The notes under the pieces: generated by a model
Databases searched by the model: none
What the model saw: only the letters and a program-made list of their open reading frames with translations
Told to the model about the DNA's origin: nothing
Made by a program: the position numbers and the translations under genes
DNA from: Azospirillum picis
Lineage (GTDB): Bacteria > Pseudomonadota > Alphaproteobacteria > Azospirillales > Azospirillaceae
Assembly: GCF_017876115.1 (NCBI RefSeq)
Contig: NZ_JAGINO010000002.1
Location: 461,718 to 525,717 of the forward strand
Length of the DNA: 64,000 nt
Reading direction: 5' to 3'
Part shown: one piece after another, positions 37,338 to 49,532 of the stretch
Numbering within the stretch: position 1 is the stretch's first letter
Layout of the letters: each line of letters begins with the position of its first letter

Positions 37338-37369
37338 AAAACCCCCGCAGCGCGCCGCGCGGGGGTTTT
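37338..37369. terminator. Bidirectional terminator between response regulator and fixX
   Basis: An 11-base perfect stem AAAACCCCCGC/GCGGGGGTTTT with a ten-base loop. A-tract and T-tract on both sides allow it to serve the response regulator on one strand and fixABCX on the other. Confidence 0.92.
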
Positions 37370-37440
37370 CGGGAGGGTCATCCACACCGGGACAGGCGCG
37401 ACGGCACAGACTCGTTGGGCCGGGACTCGCCGCCGCGCGC

Positions 37441-37734
37441 TCAGCCGAACTTGTAGCTGATGCCGTAGCCGCCGCGGGGATAATCCCAGGCGATGTTGCC
37501 CTTGTCCTGGCAGACCACCCGGCAGGTGCCGCATTCCAGGCAGCCGTCGGTCACCAGCGTCACGCCGCCGGTCTCGTTCCTGCTGTAGCAGGCGGCCGGG
37601 CAGCAGACGGTGCAGGCTTGGCTGTCGCAGCTCTTGCAGACGTCGGCATTCCTGATCTGGATATGCGGCCGGCTCTCGTCGACGATGTAGCGGTTCTGAT
37701 AGAGCTTCTCCTCGACCTTCACCATGATGCTCAT
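37441..37734 (-). CDS. fixX: FixX ferredoxin-like protein
   Basis: 97 residues. It is the Fe-S subunit of the FixABCX electron-bifurcating complex. Cysteines at 33, 36, 41, 44/45 and 49 form the first set (CKSCDSQACTVCCP), and 65, 68, 71 and 75 (CLECGTCRVVC) the second. Its start overlaps the fixC stop by ATGA (37731-37734), so it is translated with fixC. It passes electrons from FixC, with FixAB as the flavoprotein pair. The gene ends before a bidirectional terminator. Usual length. Confidence 0.95.
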   Translation of the reverse strand: MSIMVKVEEKLYQNRYIVDESRPHIQIRNADVCKSCDSQACTVCCPAACYSRNETGGVTLVTDGCLECGTCRVVCQDKGNIAWDYPRGGYGISYKFG

Positions 37735-39032
37735 CGCACGGCCCTCACCAGCTTGATTGCGTCACCGACCAGCCCCATCACCGAGCGGCGCTTGATGAAG
37801 GACTTCATGATCTCCTTCTCCTTCGACTTCTTGTCGACGCTGTCCACGGTGAACCAGTTATGGGCCGCCGCGGTGATTTCGTCGGGATAGGCGCCGAAGA
37901 ACTGCTTGTTGCCGTGCATGATGCCGGGCAGCTCTCGGTATTTCTTGAGGTCCTTCATGATGAAGCTGTCGTCCAGCTTCTTCTTGTAGGCCGCGAGGTT
38001 GGCGGCGCTGTAGGGCCTGCCGGCCTGGTGGAGCCCGATCACCGTCTCCGCCGCCATCCGGCCCGACGCCATGGCGAGGTTGGACCCCTCGCGGTGGGCG
38101 GCGTTGTTGAAATGGGCCGCGTCGCCGACCACCATCCAGCCGTCGCCGTAGAGCTGCGGGACCGCCTTGTAGCCGCCTTCCGGGATCATGTGGGCGGCAT
38201 ATTCCTTCATCTCGGCGCCTTCGATCAGCGGCTTGATGACGGGGTGGTTCTTCAGGTCCTCCAGCATCCGGTAGGGCGGGCAGGAGCCGGTCTTGAAGTC
38301 GGAGATCAGGCAGCCGATGCCGATCGTGAGCGATTCCTTGTTGGTGTAGAGGAAGGCGGTGCCGACCATCCCCTTGGTCACCTTGCCCATGATCTCGATG
38401 ACGACGCCTTCCTCCTCCTTGATGCCGAAGCGCTGCTGGATCAGCTCCGGGTCGATGAAGAGGATCTCCTTGACCGCCAGCGCCACGTTTTCCGGTGCCG
38501 CTTCCGCCTGCATGCCGGCGCGCTTGGCGAGCAGCGCGTTGACGCCGTCGGCCATGATGACGACGTCGGCGTGGATTTCCCCGCCCTCGCGGTCGGTGCG
38601 CACCCCGGTCACCCTGCCCGAGGCGTCGCGGATCAGCTCGGTGACCGTGGTTTCGCAGATCTGCAGGCCGCCGACCTTGCGGATGCGCTCCGCCCACCAT
38701 TTGTCGATGTTGGCGCGGATGATGGTGTAGCGGTTCGGCGCGTCTGTGTTGAAGCCCTCGGAGCGGTAGTTGGTGCCGACATAGCTGTCGTCGCCCAGCA
38801 GCCAGACCCGCTGCTCGATGATGTGGCGCTCGGTCGGGCAATCGTCCCGGAAATCCGGGATGATCTTCTCCAGCTCATGCGAATACATGATGCCGCCCTG
38901 GACGTTCTTGGCGCCGGGATATTCGCCGCGCTCAAGCTGAAGCACCTTCAGCCCCTGCTTGGCCAGCGTATAGGTGGCGGCGTTGCCGGATGGACCGGCA
39001 CCGATGACGATGGCGTCGAACTTTTCGACCAT
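37731..39032 (-). CDS. fixC: FixC flavoprotein, ETF-quinone-oxidoreductase-like
   Basis: 433 residues. FixC is the membrane-associated FAD protein of the FixABCX complex, related to ETF:ubiquinone oxidoreductase. The N-terminal dinucleotide-binding motif is IVIGAGPSGNAATYTLAKQG, and the FAD-contact segment GDGWMVVGDAAHFNNAAHRE is intact. It branches electrons from NADH so that half reach ferredoxin or flavodoxin for nitrogenase and half reach quinone. The fixX start overlaps its stop. It follows fixB by 28 bases. Confidence 0.96.
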   Translation of the reverse strand: MVEKFDAIVIGAGPSGNAATYTLAKQGLKVLQLERGEYPGAKNVQGGIMYSHELEKIIPDFRDDCPTERHIIEQRVWLLGDDSYVGTNYRSEGFNTDAPNRYTIIRANIDKWWAERIRKVGGLQICETTVTELIRDASGRVTGVRTDREGGEIHADVVIMADGVNALLAKRAGMQAEAAPENVALAVKEILFIDPELIQQRFGIKEEEGVVIEIMGKVTKGMVGTAFLYTNKESLTIGIGCLISDFKTGSCPPYRMLEDLKNHPVIKPLIEGAEMKEYAAHMIPEGGYKAVPQLYGDGWMVVGDAAHFNNAAHREGSNLAMASGRMAAETVIGLHQAGRPYSAANLAAYKKKLDDSFIMKDLKKYRELPGIMHGNKQFFGAYPDEITAAAHNWFTVDSVDKKSKEKEIMKSFIKRRSVMGLVGDAIKLVRAVR

Positions 39033-39060
39033 GTCGACAGGCTCCCTTCCCGTCCGGCGG

Positions 39061-40140
39061 TCAGCCGGCCATGCGGTTGACGGAGAGGCGGCGACCGAAG
39101 GCGTCGGTCAGCGCCGGCAGGATGGTCAGCGCGTCGCCGACCAGCCCGAGATGGGCGAAGTCGAAGATCGTCGCGTTGGGATCGGTGTTGATCGCCAGGA
39201 TCAGGTCCGACTTCTCCATGCCCACCCGGTGCTGGATGGCGCCTGAGATGCCGGCGGCGATGTAGAGTTTCGGCCGCACCGTCTTGCCGGTCTGCCCCAC
39301 CTGGCGATCGTTCGTGGCCCAGCCGGCCTGGACCAGCGGCCGGGTCACCCCGACCTCGCCGCCCAGCACCCTGGCCAGGTCGAAGACCAGCTTCATGTTC
39401 TCGACCTTGCCCAGCCCCTTGCCGGCCGACACGATGATGTCGGCGAAGGCGAGCTGCGCTTCGCTCTGCTCGCGGTCGGCGATGAAGGTGAGGACCTTGG
39501 TGACGATGTCCTCCTCGCGCAGATCCGGCCTGATCTCGATGACGCGGCCGCTGCGGGCGTCGTCACGCTCCGGCATCGCCATGACGCGCGGACGCACCGT
39601 CGCCATCTGCGGCCTGTAGGCCAGGGTCTGGATGGTGCACAGCAGCGTGCCGCCGAAGGTCGGCCGGGTGGCGGCCAGCGAGCGGTTGTCGGCGTAGATG
39701 TCCAGCTCGGTGCAATCGGCGGTCAGGCCGGTCGCCAGCGTGGTGGCGATGGCGCCGGCCAAGTCGCGGCCCAGCGTGGTGGCGCCCAGCAGCACGATCT
39801 CCGGCTTGTGGGTGTTCACCACGTCGGTCATGACGCGGCAATAGGGATCGGTGCGGTAGTCGGCCAGCGCCGGATCGGTCACCTTGTAGACGATGTCGGC
39901 ACCAAAGCCGATGGCATCGCCGCAGATGCGGTCCAGGGCGGGGCTGTCGGCGCCCAGCACCACGGCGCCGACCTCCACCCCCAGCTTGTCGGCCAGCTTG
40001 CGGGCCTCGCCCAGCAGTTCCAGCGACACGGAATGGACGATGCCGCGCTCCTGCTCCACGATCACCCAGACGTTCTGGTAAACCTTCAGGTGGTCGGGAA
40101 GCTGGAACTTGCGGCCCTGGGGCTTGCTCGGTTCGCTCAT
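39061..40140 (-). CDS. fixB: FixB electron-transfer flavoprotein alpha subunit
   Basis: 359 residues from ATG 40140. It is the FAD-binding ETF alpha subunit that pairs with FixA. The C-terminal FAD domain contains [20 protein letters not shown] and [20 protein letters not shown], as in other ETF alpha chains. An extended N-terminus ([19 protein letters not shown]) precedes the ETF fold, a feature of nitrogen-fixation FixB proteins. An in-frame extension upstream enters fixA on the same strand and is rejected. It begins 25 bases after fixA. Confidence 0.96.
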   Translation of the reverse strand: MSEPSKPQGRKFQLPDHLKVYQNVWVIVEQERGIVHSVSLELLGEARKLADKLGVEVGAVVLGADSPALDRICGDAIGFGADIVYKVTDPALADYRTDPYCRVMTDVVNTHKPEIVLLGATTLGRDLAGAIATTLATGLTADCTELDIYADNRSLAATRPTFGGTLLCTIQTLAYRPQMATVRPRVMAMPERDDARSGRVIEIRPDLREEDIVTKVLTFIADREQSEAQLAFADIIVSAGKGLGKVENMKLVFDLARVLGGEVGVTRPLVQAGWATNDRQVGQTGKTVRPKLYIAAGISGAIQHRVGMEKSDLILAINTDPNATIFDFAHLGLVGDALTILPALTDAFGRRLSVNRMAG

Positions 40141-40165
40141 CGTCGGGTCTCCCGCGGATGGATCG

Positions 40166-41017
40166 TCAAAGCCCGGCCGCGGCGCGGGCGAGCAAGTCGT
40201 CGGCCAGCTTCGGCTGGGCGCCGAAGATGGCGTCGATGGCGGCGGCGGCCTGCGCATCGGGGGTGTCGGCCTCGGCCTGGATCATCTTCGCCTTCTCGGC
40301 GCGCGGCTTCGGCACGAAGACCTTCGACACCACGGTCGGCGAGCCCTTCAGGCCGACGCGGCCCTCCTCGGCGCCGGTGACGTCGCGGCTCCAGGTCTTC
40401 AGCTCGTAGCGGGCGGCGCGGAACAGGTCGTCCATCCGGCCGAAGCGGATGGTGTTGGTGCCTTCCAGCATGGTGATCATGCAGGGCAGCCTGGTCTTCA
40501 GCACCTGCACGCCGCCTTCGGACCGGCGCTGCACCACGATCTCCTTCGAGGCGAGATCCAGATCCTCGATCTTCGTGATGTAGGTGAGCTGCTCGAAGCC
40601 GAGGCGGGTGGCGATGCCGGGGCCGACCTGGGCGGTGTCGCCGTCGACCGTCTGCTTGCCGCAGAAGACGATGTCGACCGGGTCCTCCTCCGCCAGCTTG
40701 CGGATGGCGGAAGTCAGGGCATAGGAGGTCGCCAGCGTGTCGGATCCGGCGAACTTGCGGTCGGTCAGCAGGACGGCGTCGTCGGCGCCCAGCGACAGGG
40801 CCTTGCGCAGCGAGGTCTCCGCCATCGGCGGCCCCATCGTCAGCACGGTGACCCGGGCGCCCACCCTGTCCTTCAGCCGCAGCGCCTCTTCCAGCGAGAA
40901 CAGGTCGAAGGGGTTGATGATGGCGGGCACGCCCTGCCGCATGATCGTGTTGGTCACGGGATGGATGCGGATCTGGGCGCTGTCCGGCACCTGCTTGATA
41001 CAGACGACGATGTGCAT
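40166..41017 (-). CDS. fixA: FixA electron-transfer flavoprotein beta subunit
   Basis: 283 residues from ATG 41017, with AAGGAGAG upstream. It is the ETF beta chain of the FixABCX bifurcating complex. Motifs are [38 protein letters not shown] and [19 protein letters not shown]. It is the first gene of fixABCX, read from a perfect sigma-54 promoter at 41108-41123 with a NifA site about 80 bases further up. The transcript leader is about 80 bases. The complex supplies low-potential electrons to nitrogenase. Confidence 0.97.
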   Translation of the reverse strand: MHIVVCIKQVPDSAQIRIHPVTNTIMRQGVPAIINPFDLFSLEEALRLKDRVGARVTVLTMGPPMAETSLRKALSLGADDAVLLTDRKFAGSDTLATSYALTSAIRKLAEEDPVDIVFCGKQTVDGDTAQVGPGIATRLGFEQLTYITKIEDLDLASKEIVVQRRSEGGVQVLKTRLPCMITMLEGTNTIRFGRMDDLFRAARYELKTWSRDVTGAEEGRVGLKGSPTVVSKVFVPKPRAEKAKMIQAEADTPDAQAAAAIDAIFGAQPKLADDLLARAAAGL

Positions 41018-41107
41018 CCCGCTCTCCTTGACTGTCGCTGGACTGTGACGACCCCATGGGTGACGCCCGCATGGGGCCGGCGCCGGGCCGTTGGGTAGCC
41101 CAGTGAG

Positions 41108-41123
41108 AGCAAGCGTCGTGCCA
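41108..41123 (-). promoter_or_regulatory. Sigma-54 (-24/-12) promoter of fixABCX
   Basis: Read on the minus strand, TGGCAC-GACGC-TTGCT is a perfect RpoN promoter. Transcription should start near 41098 and run left into fixA. The expected NifA site is about 80 bases upstream. Confidence 0.95.
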
Positions 41124-41182
41124 GCCGGTCGGGGAGAGCTTATCCCCTTCATTTAACAGCGATTTTCCGGGTCGCGAAAGCG

Positions 41183-41216
41183 CCGTCGGCTTGTCGCAAA
41201 GGCGACAAGCCGACGG
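41183..41216. terminator. 34-nt perfect hairpin overlapping the fix NifA site
   Basis: Arms of 15 bases (41183-41197 and 41202-41216) with a four-base AAAG loop. It is downstream of the hybrid kinase gene (stop at 41275) on the same strand, so it may end that transcript, while the central 16 bases bind NifA. No T-run follows, which weakens the terminator reading. Confidence 0.55.
41192..41207. promoter_or_regulatory. NifA upstream activator sequence (fix side)
   Basis: TGTCGCAAAGGCGACA, identical over all 16 bases to the site at 30717-30732. It is the centre of a longer 15-base-arm palindrome (41183-41216). The match places fixABCX and nifUSV under the same activator. Confidence 0.9.
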
Positions 41217-41274
41217 GCATGTCGGGTTCGCTACAGCTCCGCCCGCCAGCGGTGCGGGGACGGCGCGGCCCGCC

Positions 41275-44304
<3,030 letters not shown>

Positions 44305-44498
44305 CACATCCCCCACGCGGCAGCCGCGCGGGAGCCGCGCTTTTTCCACCCTAGCGCGCGGGCCACCATATCATAGCTGCTCGACGGGCCGCCAGTTCGC
44401 CACTCGGCCGCCGCGCCGGAGCGGCCGCGGCGGAAAGGGTGGATTTGCCCGGCGGCAGCCGCCATGGTGGCGCCGTTTTCCATCGCGCGCGTGCCGTC

Positions 44499-45344
44499 AT
44501 GAACCTGCTTGCCTGCCTCCACGACAAGGCCCCGGTGATCGAAGCCCGGGATTCCGACCTGGGCGACCTGTTCCCGCCGGGATTCCTCGACCTGTACGAG
44601 GTCCACAGCTACCGCAATGCCGCGCGCATCCTGGCCTACGCCTGCGCCCCGGAGTTCCGCGAGATCACCGAGCGGCTGATGGACTTCCGCATCCGCACCG
44701 AGGACATCGTGGCGTCGGGCGGCAACAAGTCGCAGATCGCCAAGTCGATGGAGCGGATGCTGAACCCGCTGGGCTGGAACGAGACGCGCATCCGCGGCGA
44801 CCTGTTCATCAGCAAGATCATCGTCACGCACGAGGAGAAGCGCCGCGTCGCCGGCAAGAACCGCGGCCAGACGGTGACGGAGCAGCGCCAGCGCGAGGAG
44901 CTGTACAAGGTCAACGGCTTCATCGACGGCCACAAGATCGACTTCGTCAAGGACCGGGTGTCCTTCGACCTGGAATGGAACAGCAAGGACCAGACCTTCG
45001 ACCGCGACCTCTACGCCGCCCGCACCTTCTACGAGTGCGGCATCATCAGCGCCGGCGTGCTGCTGACCCGCAGCGCCGAACTGATCCCGCTGTTCACCGA
45101 GATCGCGCGGCGGGTCGAGATGAAGAACTTCCAGAACAAGTACGGCGCCAGCACCACCTGGATGAAGAAGCTGCTCTACCGCCTGGACGCCGGCCGCGGC
45201 GGCGGCTGCCCGGTGCTGGCGCTCGGCATCCGCCCGGCCGCGGTGTCGGATTTCGAGGAGTGGAAGAACGCCCATCCGGTGATCCGGCAGGCCGCCACCT
45301 TCGACGTCGACACCGCCGCGGAGGACGAGGACGACCTGTGGTGA
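44499..45344 (+). CDS. BglII-type restriction endonuclease homologue, orphan
   Basis: 281 residues from ATG 44499. The region 140-200 matches the BglII family: VNGFIDGHKIDFVKDRVSF, then DLEWNSKDQTFDRDL and GIISAGVLLTRSAELIPLF. Likely catalytic acids are Asp148 and Glu159, with Asn161/Lys163 after Glu159 in place of the Glu-x-Gln of BglII. No DNA methyltransferase gene is within the window on either side. It may be a solitary nuclease, a repair enzyme or a restriction gene whose methylase is elsewhere. Its base composition matches its neighbours, so recent transfer is not evident. Confidence 0.78.
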   Translation: MNLLACLHDKAPVIEARDSDLGDLFPPGFLDLYEVHSYRNAARILAYACAPEFREITERLMDFRIRTEDIVASGGNKSQIAKSMERMLNPLGWNETRIRGDLFISKIIVTHEEKRRVAGKNRGQTVTEQRQREELYKVNGFIDGHKIDFVKDRVSFDLEWNSKDQTFDRDLYAARTFYECGIISAGVLLTRSAELIPLFTEIARRVEMKNFQNKYGASTTWMKKLLYRLDAGRGGGCPVLALGIRPAAVSDFEEWKNAHPVIRQAATFDVDTAAEDEDDLW

Positions 45345-45381
45345 CGATGGGGAGGGGAAAAGAAGGGAGGGAGAAAGGCCG

Positions 45382-46053
45382 TCAGGCGAACTTGCGGTCG
45401 GTCAGCAGCAGCCGCAGCGCGAAGCCGAGGAACAGGACGCCGGCGATGGCGTCCATCGCCGTGCGGACCCGCGGGCTGGCCAGGACGCGCCGCGCGGCGC
45501 CGGCGCTCAGCACCGCGATGCCGCACAGGTAGAGGCCGCCGACCACCGAGATGATGCTGCCCATCACGAAGGTCTGGAAAGCGACGTGGCCGAGCGCCGG
45601 GGCGATGAACTGCGGCACGAAGGCGAGCTGGAACAGGATCACCTTCGGGTTCAGCAGGTTGGTCAGCAACGCCTGGAGGAAGACGCGGCCCGCCCCGGCC
45701 GGAGCCTCGTCGGGTGCCGGTGCGGCCGGCGCCTGCCCGGCGGCGCGGCGGCTGCACCACACGCTCCACAGCGAGCGCAGGCCGATCCAGGCGAGATAGG
45801 CGCCGCCGGCATAGCGCAGCAGGTCGAACAGCGCCGCCGACGCCGCGATCAGCGCGGAGATGCCGGCGGCGGCCAGCAGCGCATGGAGCAGGTTGCCGAC
45901 CGAGATGCCGAGGGTCGCCACCACCCCGGCCTGCCGCCCGTCGGCGACGCTGCGCGTCAACACCAGAAGGGAGTCCGGGCCGGGCGCCAGTACCAGCACG
46001 CCGACGGCGATCAGGTAGAGCTGCAGGAGATGGGGATCGAGCGGCAGGGACAT
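45382..46053 (-). CDS. LysE/RhtB family amino-acid exporter
   Basis: 223 residues with six membrane segments. The LysE/RhtB signature is seen in LVLAPGPDSLLVLTRSVADG and TNLLNPKVILFQLAFVPQF. A Pro/Ala-rich loop lies in the middle. The family exports amino acids such as homoserine, threonine or lysine; the substrate here is not evident. It lies 46 bases downstream of the lpxL-like acyltransferase gene on the same strand, but a functional connection with lipid A synthesis is not expected. Confidence 0.88.
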   Translation of the reverse strand: MSLPLDPHLLQLYLIAVGVLVLAPGPDSLLVLTRSVADGRQAGVVATLGISVGNLLHALLAAAGISALIAASAALFDLLRYAGGAYLAWIGLRSLWSVWCSRRAAGQAPAAPAPDEAPAGAGRVFLQALLTNLLNPKVILFQLAFVPQFIAPALGHVAFQTFVMGSIISVVGGLYLCGIAVLSAGAARRVLASPRVRTAMDAIAGVLFLGFALRLLLTDRKFA

Positions 46054-46099
46054 GGCGGGACGGCCTTCGAGCGGGCGGAGGGGGCGCTGGAGGGTACGG

Positions 46100-46996
46100 T
46101 CAGTCGGGCCAGCGGCGGTGCAGCCAGAGCCATTGCGCCGGCCGGTCGCGGATCCAATCCTCCAGCAAGCGGTTCAGCCGTTCCATCACAATCCGGATGT
46201 CGGCGTTGCGGTCGCCGCTGGTCGGGTATTCCAACGGCGGCAGGACGGTGATGCGGAAGCGGGCGCCCTCCAGCCGTTCGGTGCGTGTCGGGCAGATCGG
46301 AATGCCCAGCTTCATGCCGAGGACGGCGGCGGCGGGAGCGGTCATGGCGTCGCGGCCGAAGAAGGGGACGGGGATGCCGTCGTTCATCTTCTGGTCGATC
46401 AGAAGCCCGACATGCCCGCCCCTGGTCAGGTGGCGCAGCAGGGTTCTGGCACCTTCCGGACCCTTGGGGATCTGGAGGTCGCTGGCGGCGCCGCGCAGCC
46501 TGAGCAGAAGATCGGCCACCATCGGGTTGTTCGGCGCGCGGTAGACCAGCGCCAGTTCCAGCCGGTGCAGCCGGGCGGCGGCCGGCTGCACCTCCCAGTT
46601 GGCAAGATGGCCGGACACCATGATGCCGGCCCGGCCGTCGTCGCGCAGGGCGTCGACATGCTCGATGCCGACCACCTCCACCCGCTCGCGGCCGATCTGC
46701 TCCAGATGCGGGTACTCGGCGATGGTGCGGCCGAGATTGTCCCACATCCCCTGCAGGATGGCGTCGATCTCCGCCGCCGGCTTCTCCGGGAAGGCGCGGA
46801 CGAGATTGCGCCGCGCCTTGCGCTGGCCCGGCAGCCGCGGACCGACCGTCCGCCCGATCCAGCCGCCGAGCGCCGAGGCGCGGTCGAGCGGCAGCGACCG
46901 GAACAGCGCGTTGACGCCATGGGCCAGCGCCGCCTCCAGCGGATAGCCAACGCGGCGTGTCAGCCATCGCCGCAGCGGACTACGCGGCTTCGCCAT
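46100..46996 (-). CDS. lpxL: Lipid A acyltransferase (LpxL/HtrB family)
   Basis: 298 residues. It transfers a fatty acyl chain to Kdo2-lipid IVA or a related lipid in the inner membrane. The catalytic pattern H-x4-E is in SGHLANWE, and a second conserved block reads LLIDQKMNDGIPVPFFGRDA. There is no signal peptide, but an N-terminal hydrophobic segment may anchor it. The first 17 bases overlap lpxK (46980-46996), and waaA follows upstream, so the three form a lipid A-core operon. The acyl-chain specificity cannot be told. Confidence 0.88.
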   Translation of the reverse strand: MAKPRSPLRRWLTRRVGYPLEAALAHGVNALFRSLPLDRASALGGWIGRTVGPRLPGQRKARRNLVRAFPEKPAAEIDAILQGMWDNLGRTIAEYPHLEQIGRERVEVVGIEHVDALRDDGRAGIMVSGHLANWEVQPAAARLHRLELALVYRAPNNPMVADLLLRLRGAASDLQIPKGPEGARTLLRHLTRGGHVGLLIDQKMNDGIPVPFFGRDAMTAPAAAVLGMKLGIPICPTRTERLEGARFRITVLPPLEYPTSGDRNADIRIVMERLNRLLEDWIRDRPAQWLWLHRRWPD

Positions 46997-47978
46997 GGGG
47001 TGTCCCTTTCAACGGCAATCGGTCCAGCAGCGCATCGAGCGCCCCCTCCTCCTCCCAGCGCACCGCGACCGGCAGCACGCCCACCCGCTCCCGCAGCGCC
47101 GCCGGCAGCCGCACGGCGTCCTTGGCGGTGGTGACCGGCAGCGCCCCATGCGCGGCGGCGCGGGCGAGGAGCGCCTCGATCTCGGCCGGGCGGAAGGGGT
47201 GATGGTCGGCGAAGGGCGCCCGCTCCACCACGCGGGCGCCGAGCGCCTCCAGGGTGGCGAAGAACTTCTCCGGCCGGCCGATGCCGGCGAAGGCCAGGAC
47301 GTCACGCCCCGCCAGCGCCGCGGCGGCCCCGGCGTCGGGAACCAGGCGCGCCCGCAGGACGGGCCGGCCGCCAGCCAGCGCCGCGACCCCGCAGCGGTCC
47401 TCGCCGACGACCACCAGCGCATCGGTGCGGGCCAACCCGTCGGCCACCCGCTCACGCAGCGGGCCGGCGGGGACCAGCCGGCCGTTGCCGAAGCCGACGG
47501 CGCCGTCGGCGACGACCAGCGCCAGGTCCTTGCGCAGCGCCGGGTTCTGGAAGCCGTCGTCCATCACCACCGCGCCCGCCCCGGCCGCCGCCGCCCGCTC
47601 CGCCCCCGCCAGCCGGTCGCGCGCCACCCAGCAGGGGGCGGCGGCGGCCAGCAACAGCGCCTCGTCGCCGACGTCGGCGGCGCCTTGGCGGCGGGGGTCG
47701 ACGCACAGCGGCCCGGCCTCCCGCCCGCCATGGCCGCGGGTCAGCGCATGGACGGCGACGCCGCGGCGGCGCAGCGCGGCGATCAGAGCCAGCCCGACCG
47801 GCGTCTTGCCGGCGCCGCCAGCCACCAGGTTGCCGACGCAGACCACCGGTATGCCCACCGGCCTCGGCACCGTGCCGGCGATCCGCCGCCGCCCGGCCCA
47901 GCCGTAGATCGCGCCGAGCGGCGCCAGCAGCGCCGCCGCCAGTCCGGGCGGCCGATACCAGAAGGCGGGGGTCTTCAC
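46980..47978 (-). CDS. lpxK: Tetraacyldisaccharide 4'-kinase
   Basis: 332 residues. LpxK phosphorylates the 4' position of the tetraacyl disaccharide precursor of lipid A. The P-loop is GNLVAGGAGKTPVGLAL, with VVCVG before it, and a conserved DDGFQNPALRKDL segment follows. It is a peripheral inner-membrane enzyme with an N-terminal amphipathic region. It starts 12 bases after waaA and overlaps the lpxL gene by 17 bases. All motifs are intact and the length is normal. Confidence 0.95.
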   Translation of the reverse strand: MKTPAFWYRPPGLAAALLAPLGAIYGWAGRRRIAGTVPRPVGIPVVCVGNLVAGGAGKTPVGLALIAALRRRGVAVHALTRGHGGREAGPLCVDPRRQGAADVGDEALLLAAAAPCWVARDRLAGAERAAAAGAGAVVMDDGFQNPALRKDLALVVADGAVGFGNGRLVPAGPLRERVADGLARTDALVVVGEDRCGVAALAGGRPVLRARLVPDAGAAAALAGRDVLAFAGIGRPEKFFATLEALGARVVERAPFADHHPFRPAEIEALLARAAAHGALPVTTAKDAVRLPAALRERVGVLPVAVRWEEEGALDALLDRLPLKGTPHGEAA

Positions 47979-47990
47979 CGGCAGTCCCCC

Positions 47991-49277
47991 TCAGGCGGCG
48001 GTCCGGATGCCGGCGGCGCCGAGCACCGGGTCCAGCGCCGCCAGCGCGCGGTCGACGATGCGCCGGTTGTCCGCCGTCACCTGCGCCGCCCCGGCGACCA
48101 GCCGTTCGCGGGCGCGGTCGTCGGTCAGCAGGCGGCGGGCCTCGCGGGTCAGCGCGGTGCCGTCGGCCACCGGCAGGGCGCCGCCGGCCGCCTCCAACTG
48201 GTGGGTGATCTCGTCGAAATTGAACATGTGCGGGCCGTAGAGCACGGCGCAGCCGAGCTGGGCCGGCTCCACCGGGTTCTGCCCGCCATGGGGAATGAAG
48301 GAGCCGCCCATGCACACCACCGGCGCGGTGCGGTAGAACAGCCCGAGTTCGCCCATGGTGTCGGCGACATAGACGTCATGGTCCCGCTCCGGCAGCAGCA
48401 GGCCGCCGGAGCGCTGGAGCACCGACAGGCCGCGCCCCCGCATCAGGGCGGCGATCGCCTCGCCGCGGTGGGCGTGGCGGGGGACGACGACGGTCAGCAG
48501 CCCCGGCAGGGCCGGGGCGAGGGCGGCATGGACGGCGGCGGCGATCTCGTCCTCGCCGGGATGCGAGCTGGCGAGCAGCCAGACCAGCCGGCCGTCGAGC
48601 GCCCGGCGCAGCGGCTCCATCGCGCCGTCCGCGGCGGGCGGCGGCTCGGCGGAGAATTTCAGGTTGCCGACGCTGGCGACGGCCGCCGCACCCAGCCGGC
48701 GCAGCCGCTCGGCATCGCCCTCGGTCTGTGCCAGCGTGACCTGGAAGGTGGCGAGCAGGCCGCCTACGAAGCCCGGCACGTTGCGCCAGCGGGTGAAGCT
48801 GCGCTCGGACATGCGGGCGTTGACCAGCGCCGCCGGGATGGAGCGGGCGCGGATGCCGGCCAGCAGGTTCGGCCAGATCTCGGACTCCATCCACAGGACG
48901 GCCTCGGGGCGCCAATGGTCGAGGAAGCGGTCCACCGCCCCCGGCAGGTCGACCGGGACATACTGGTGGACGGCGCGCGGCGGCAGGCGGCGGCCCATCA
49001 GCTCCGCCGAGGTGACGGTGCCGGTCGTCATCAGCACGGTCAGGTCGGGCGCCATGTCCAGCAGGCGGCCGATCAGCACCAGAACCGAGTTCGCCTCCCC
49101 GACGCTGGCGGCATGGACCCAGACCAGCGGGCCGGCCGGCCGCGGACGCGAGGGCATGCCGAACCGCTCCGCCTGGCGCGCGGGGTCTTCCTTGCCGGCG
49201 GCCCGGCGGCGGTCGAGGTAGAGGCGCACCGCCGGCCCGGCGACGGTCGTCAGGCCACGGTAGAGGGAGTGCAGCAT
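47991..49277 (-). CDS. waaA: 3-deoxy-D-manno-octulosonate (Kdo) transferase
   Basis: 428 residues from ATG 49277 (MLHSLYRGL). It adds Kdo from CMP-Kdo to lipid IVA. The N-terminal half has VHAASVGEANSVLVLI and MESEIWPNLLAGIRAR. The C-terminal half has LLASSHPGEDEI and GGSFIPHGGQNPVEPAQLG, all typical of WaaA/KdtA. It is an inner-membrane-associated GT-B enzyme. The longer in-frame start at 49361 adds 28 non-homologous residues. It heads the waaA-lpxK-lpxL operon. Whether it adds one or two Kdo units cannot be read from sequence. Confidence 0.95.
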   Translation of the reverse strand: MLHSLYRGLTTVAGPAVRLYLDRRRAAGKEDPARQAERFGMPSRPRPAGPLVWVHAASVGEANSVLVLIGRLLDMAPDLTVLMTTGTVTSAELMGRRLPPRAVHQYVPVDLPGAVDRFLDHWRPEAVLWMESEIWPNLLAGIRARSIPAALVNARMSERSFTRWRNVPGFVGGLLATFQVTLAQTEGDAERLRRLGAAAVASVGNLKFSAEPPPAADGAMEPLRRALDGRLVWLLASSHPGEDEIAAAVHAALAPALPGLLTVVVPRHAHRGEAIAALMRGRGLSVLQRSGGLLLPERDHDVYVADTMGELGLFYRTAPVVCMGGSFIPHGGQNPVEPAQLGCAVLYGPHMFNFDEITHQLEAAGGALPVADGTALTREARRLLTDDRARERLVAGAAQVTADNRRIVDRALAALDPVLGAAGIRTAA

Positions 49278-49532
49278 CAAGACCCGAAACTGGAGACGGA
49301 CGACAACGGGCGCGTTGCCGGTCCTCCCGATACGGAACCCCGGCAACGCGCCCGGCGGCACCTTAGCACGCGGCCGCCCTGCGGTGAGAGTGATTCAATC
49401 CCGGGCAAGAGCCGCCGCGGCCATGGCGGCGAAAGCGGCAGGCGATTGCCCTGCCGGCACAAGCGGCCGCATTGTCCCCGCCCCCGTTCTTCCGCTATCC
49501 TGGCGGCGTGATTTCCTGCCTTGCGGTGCAGC

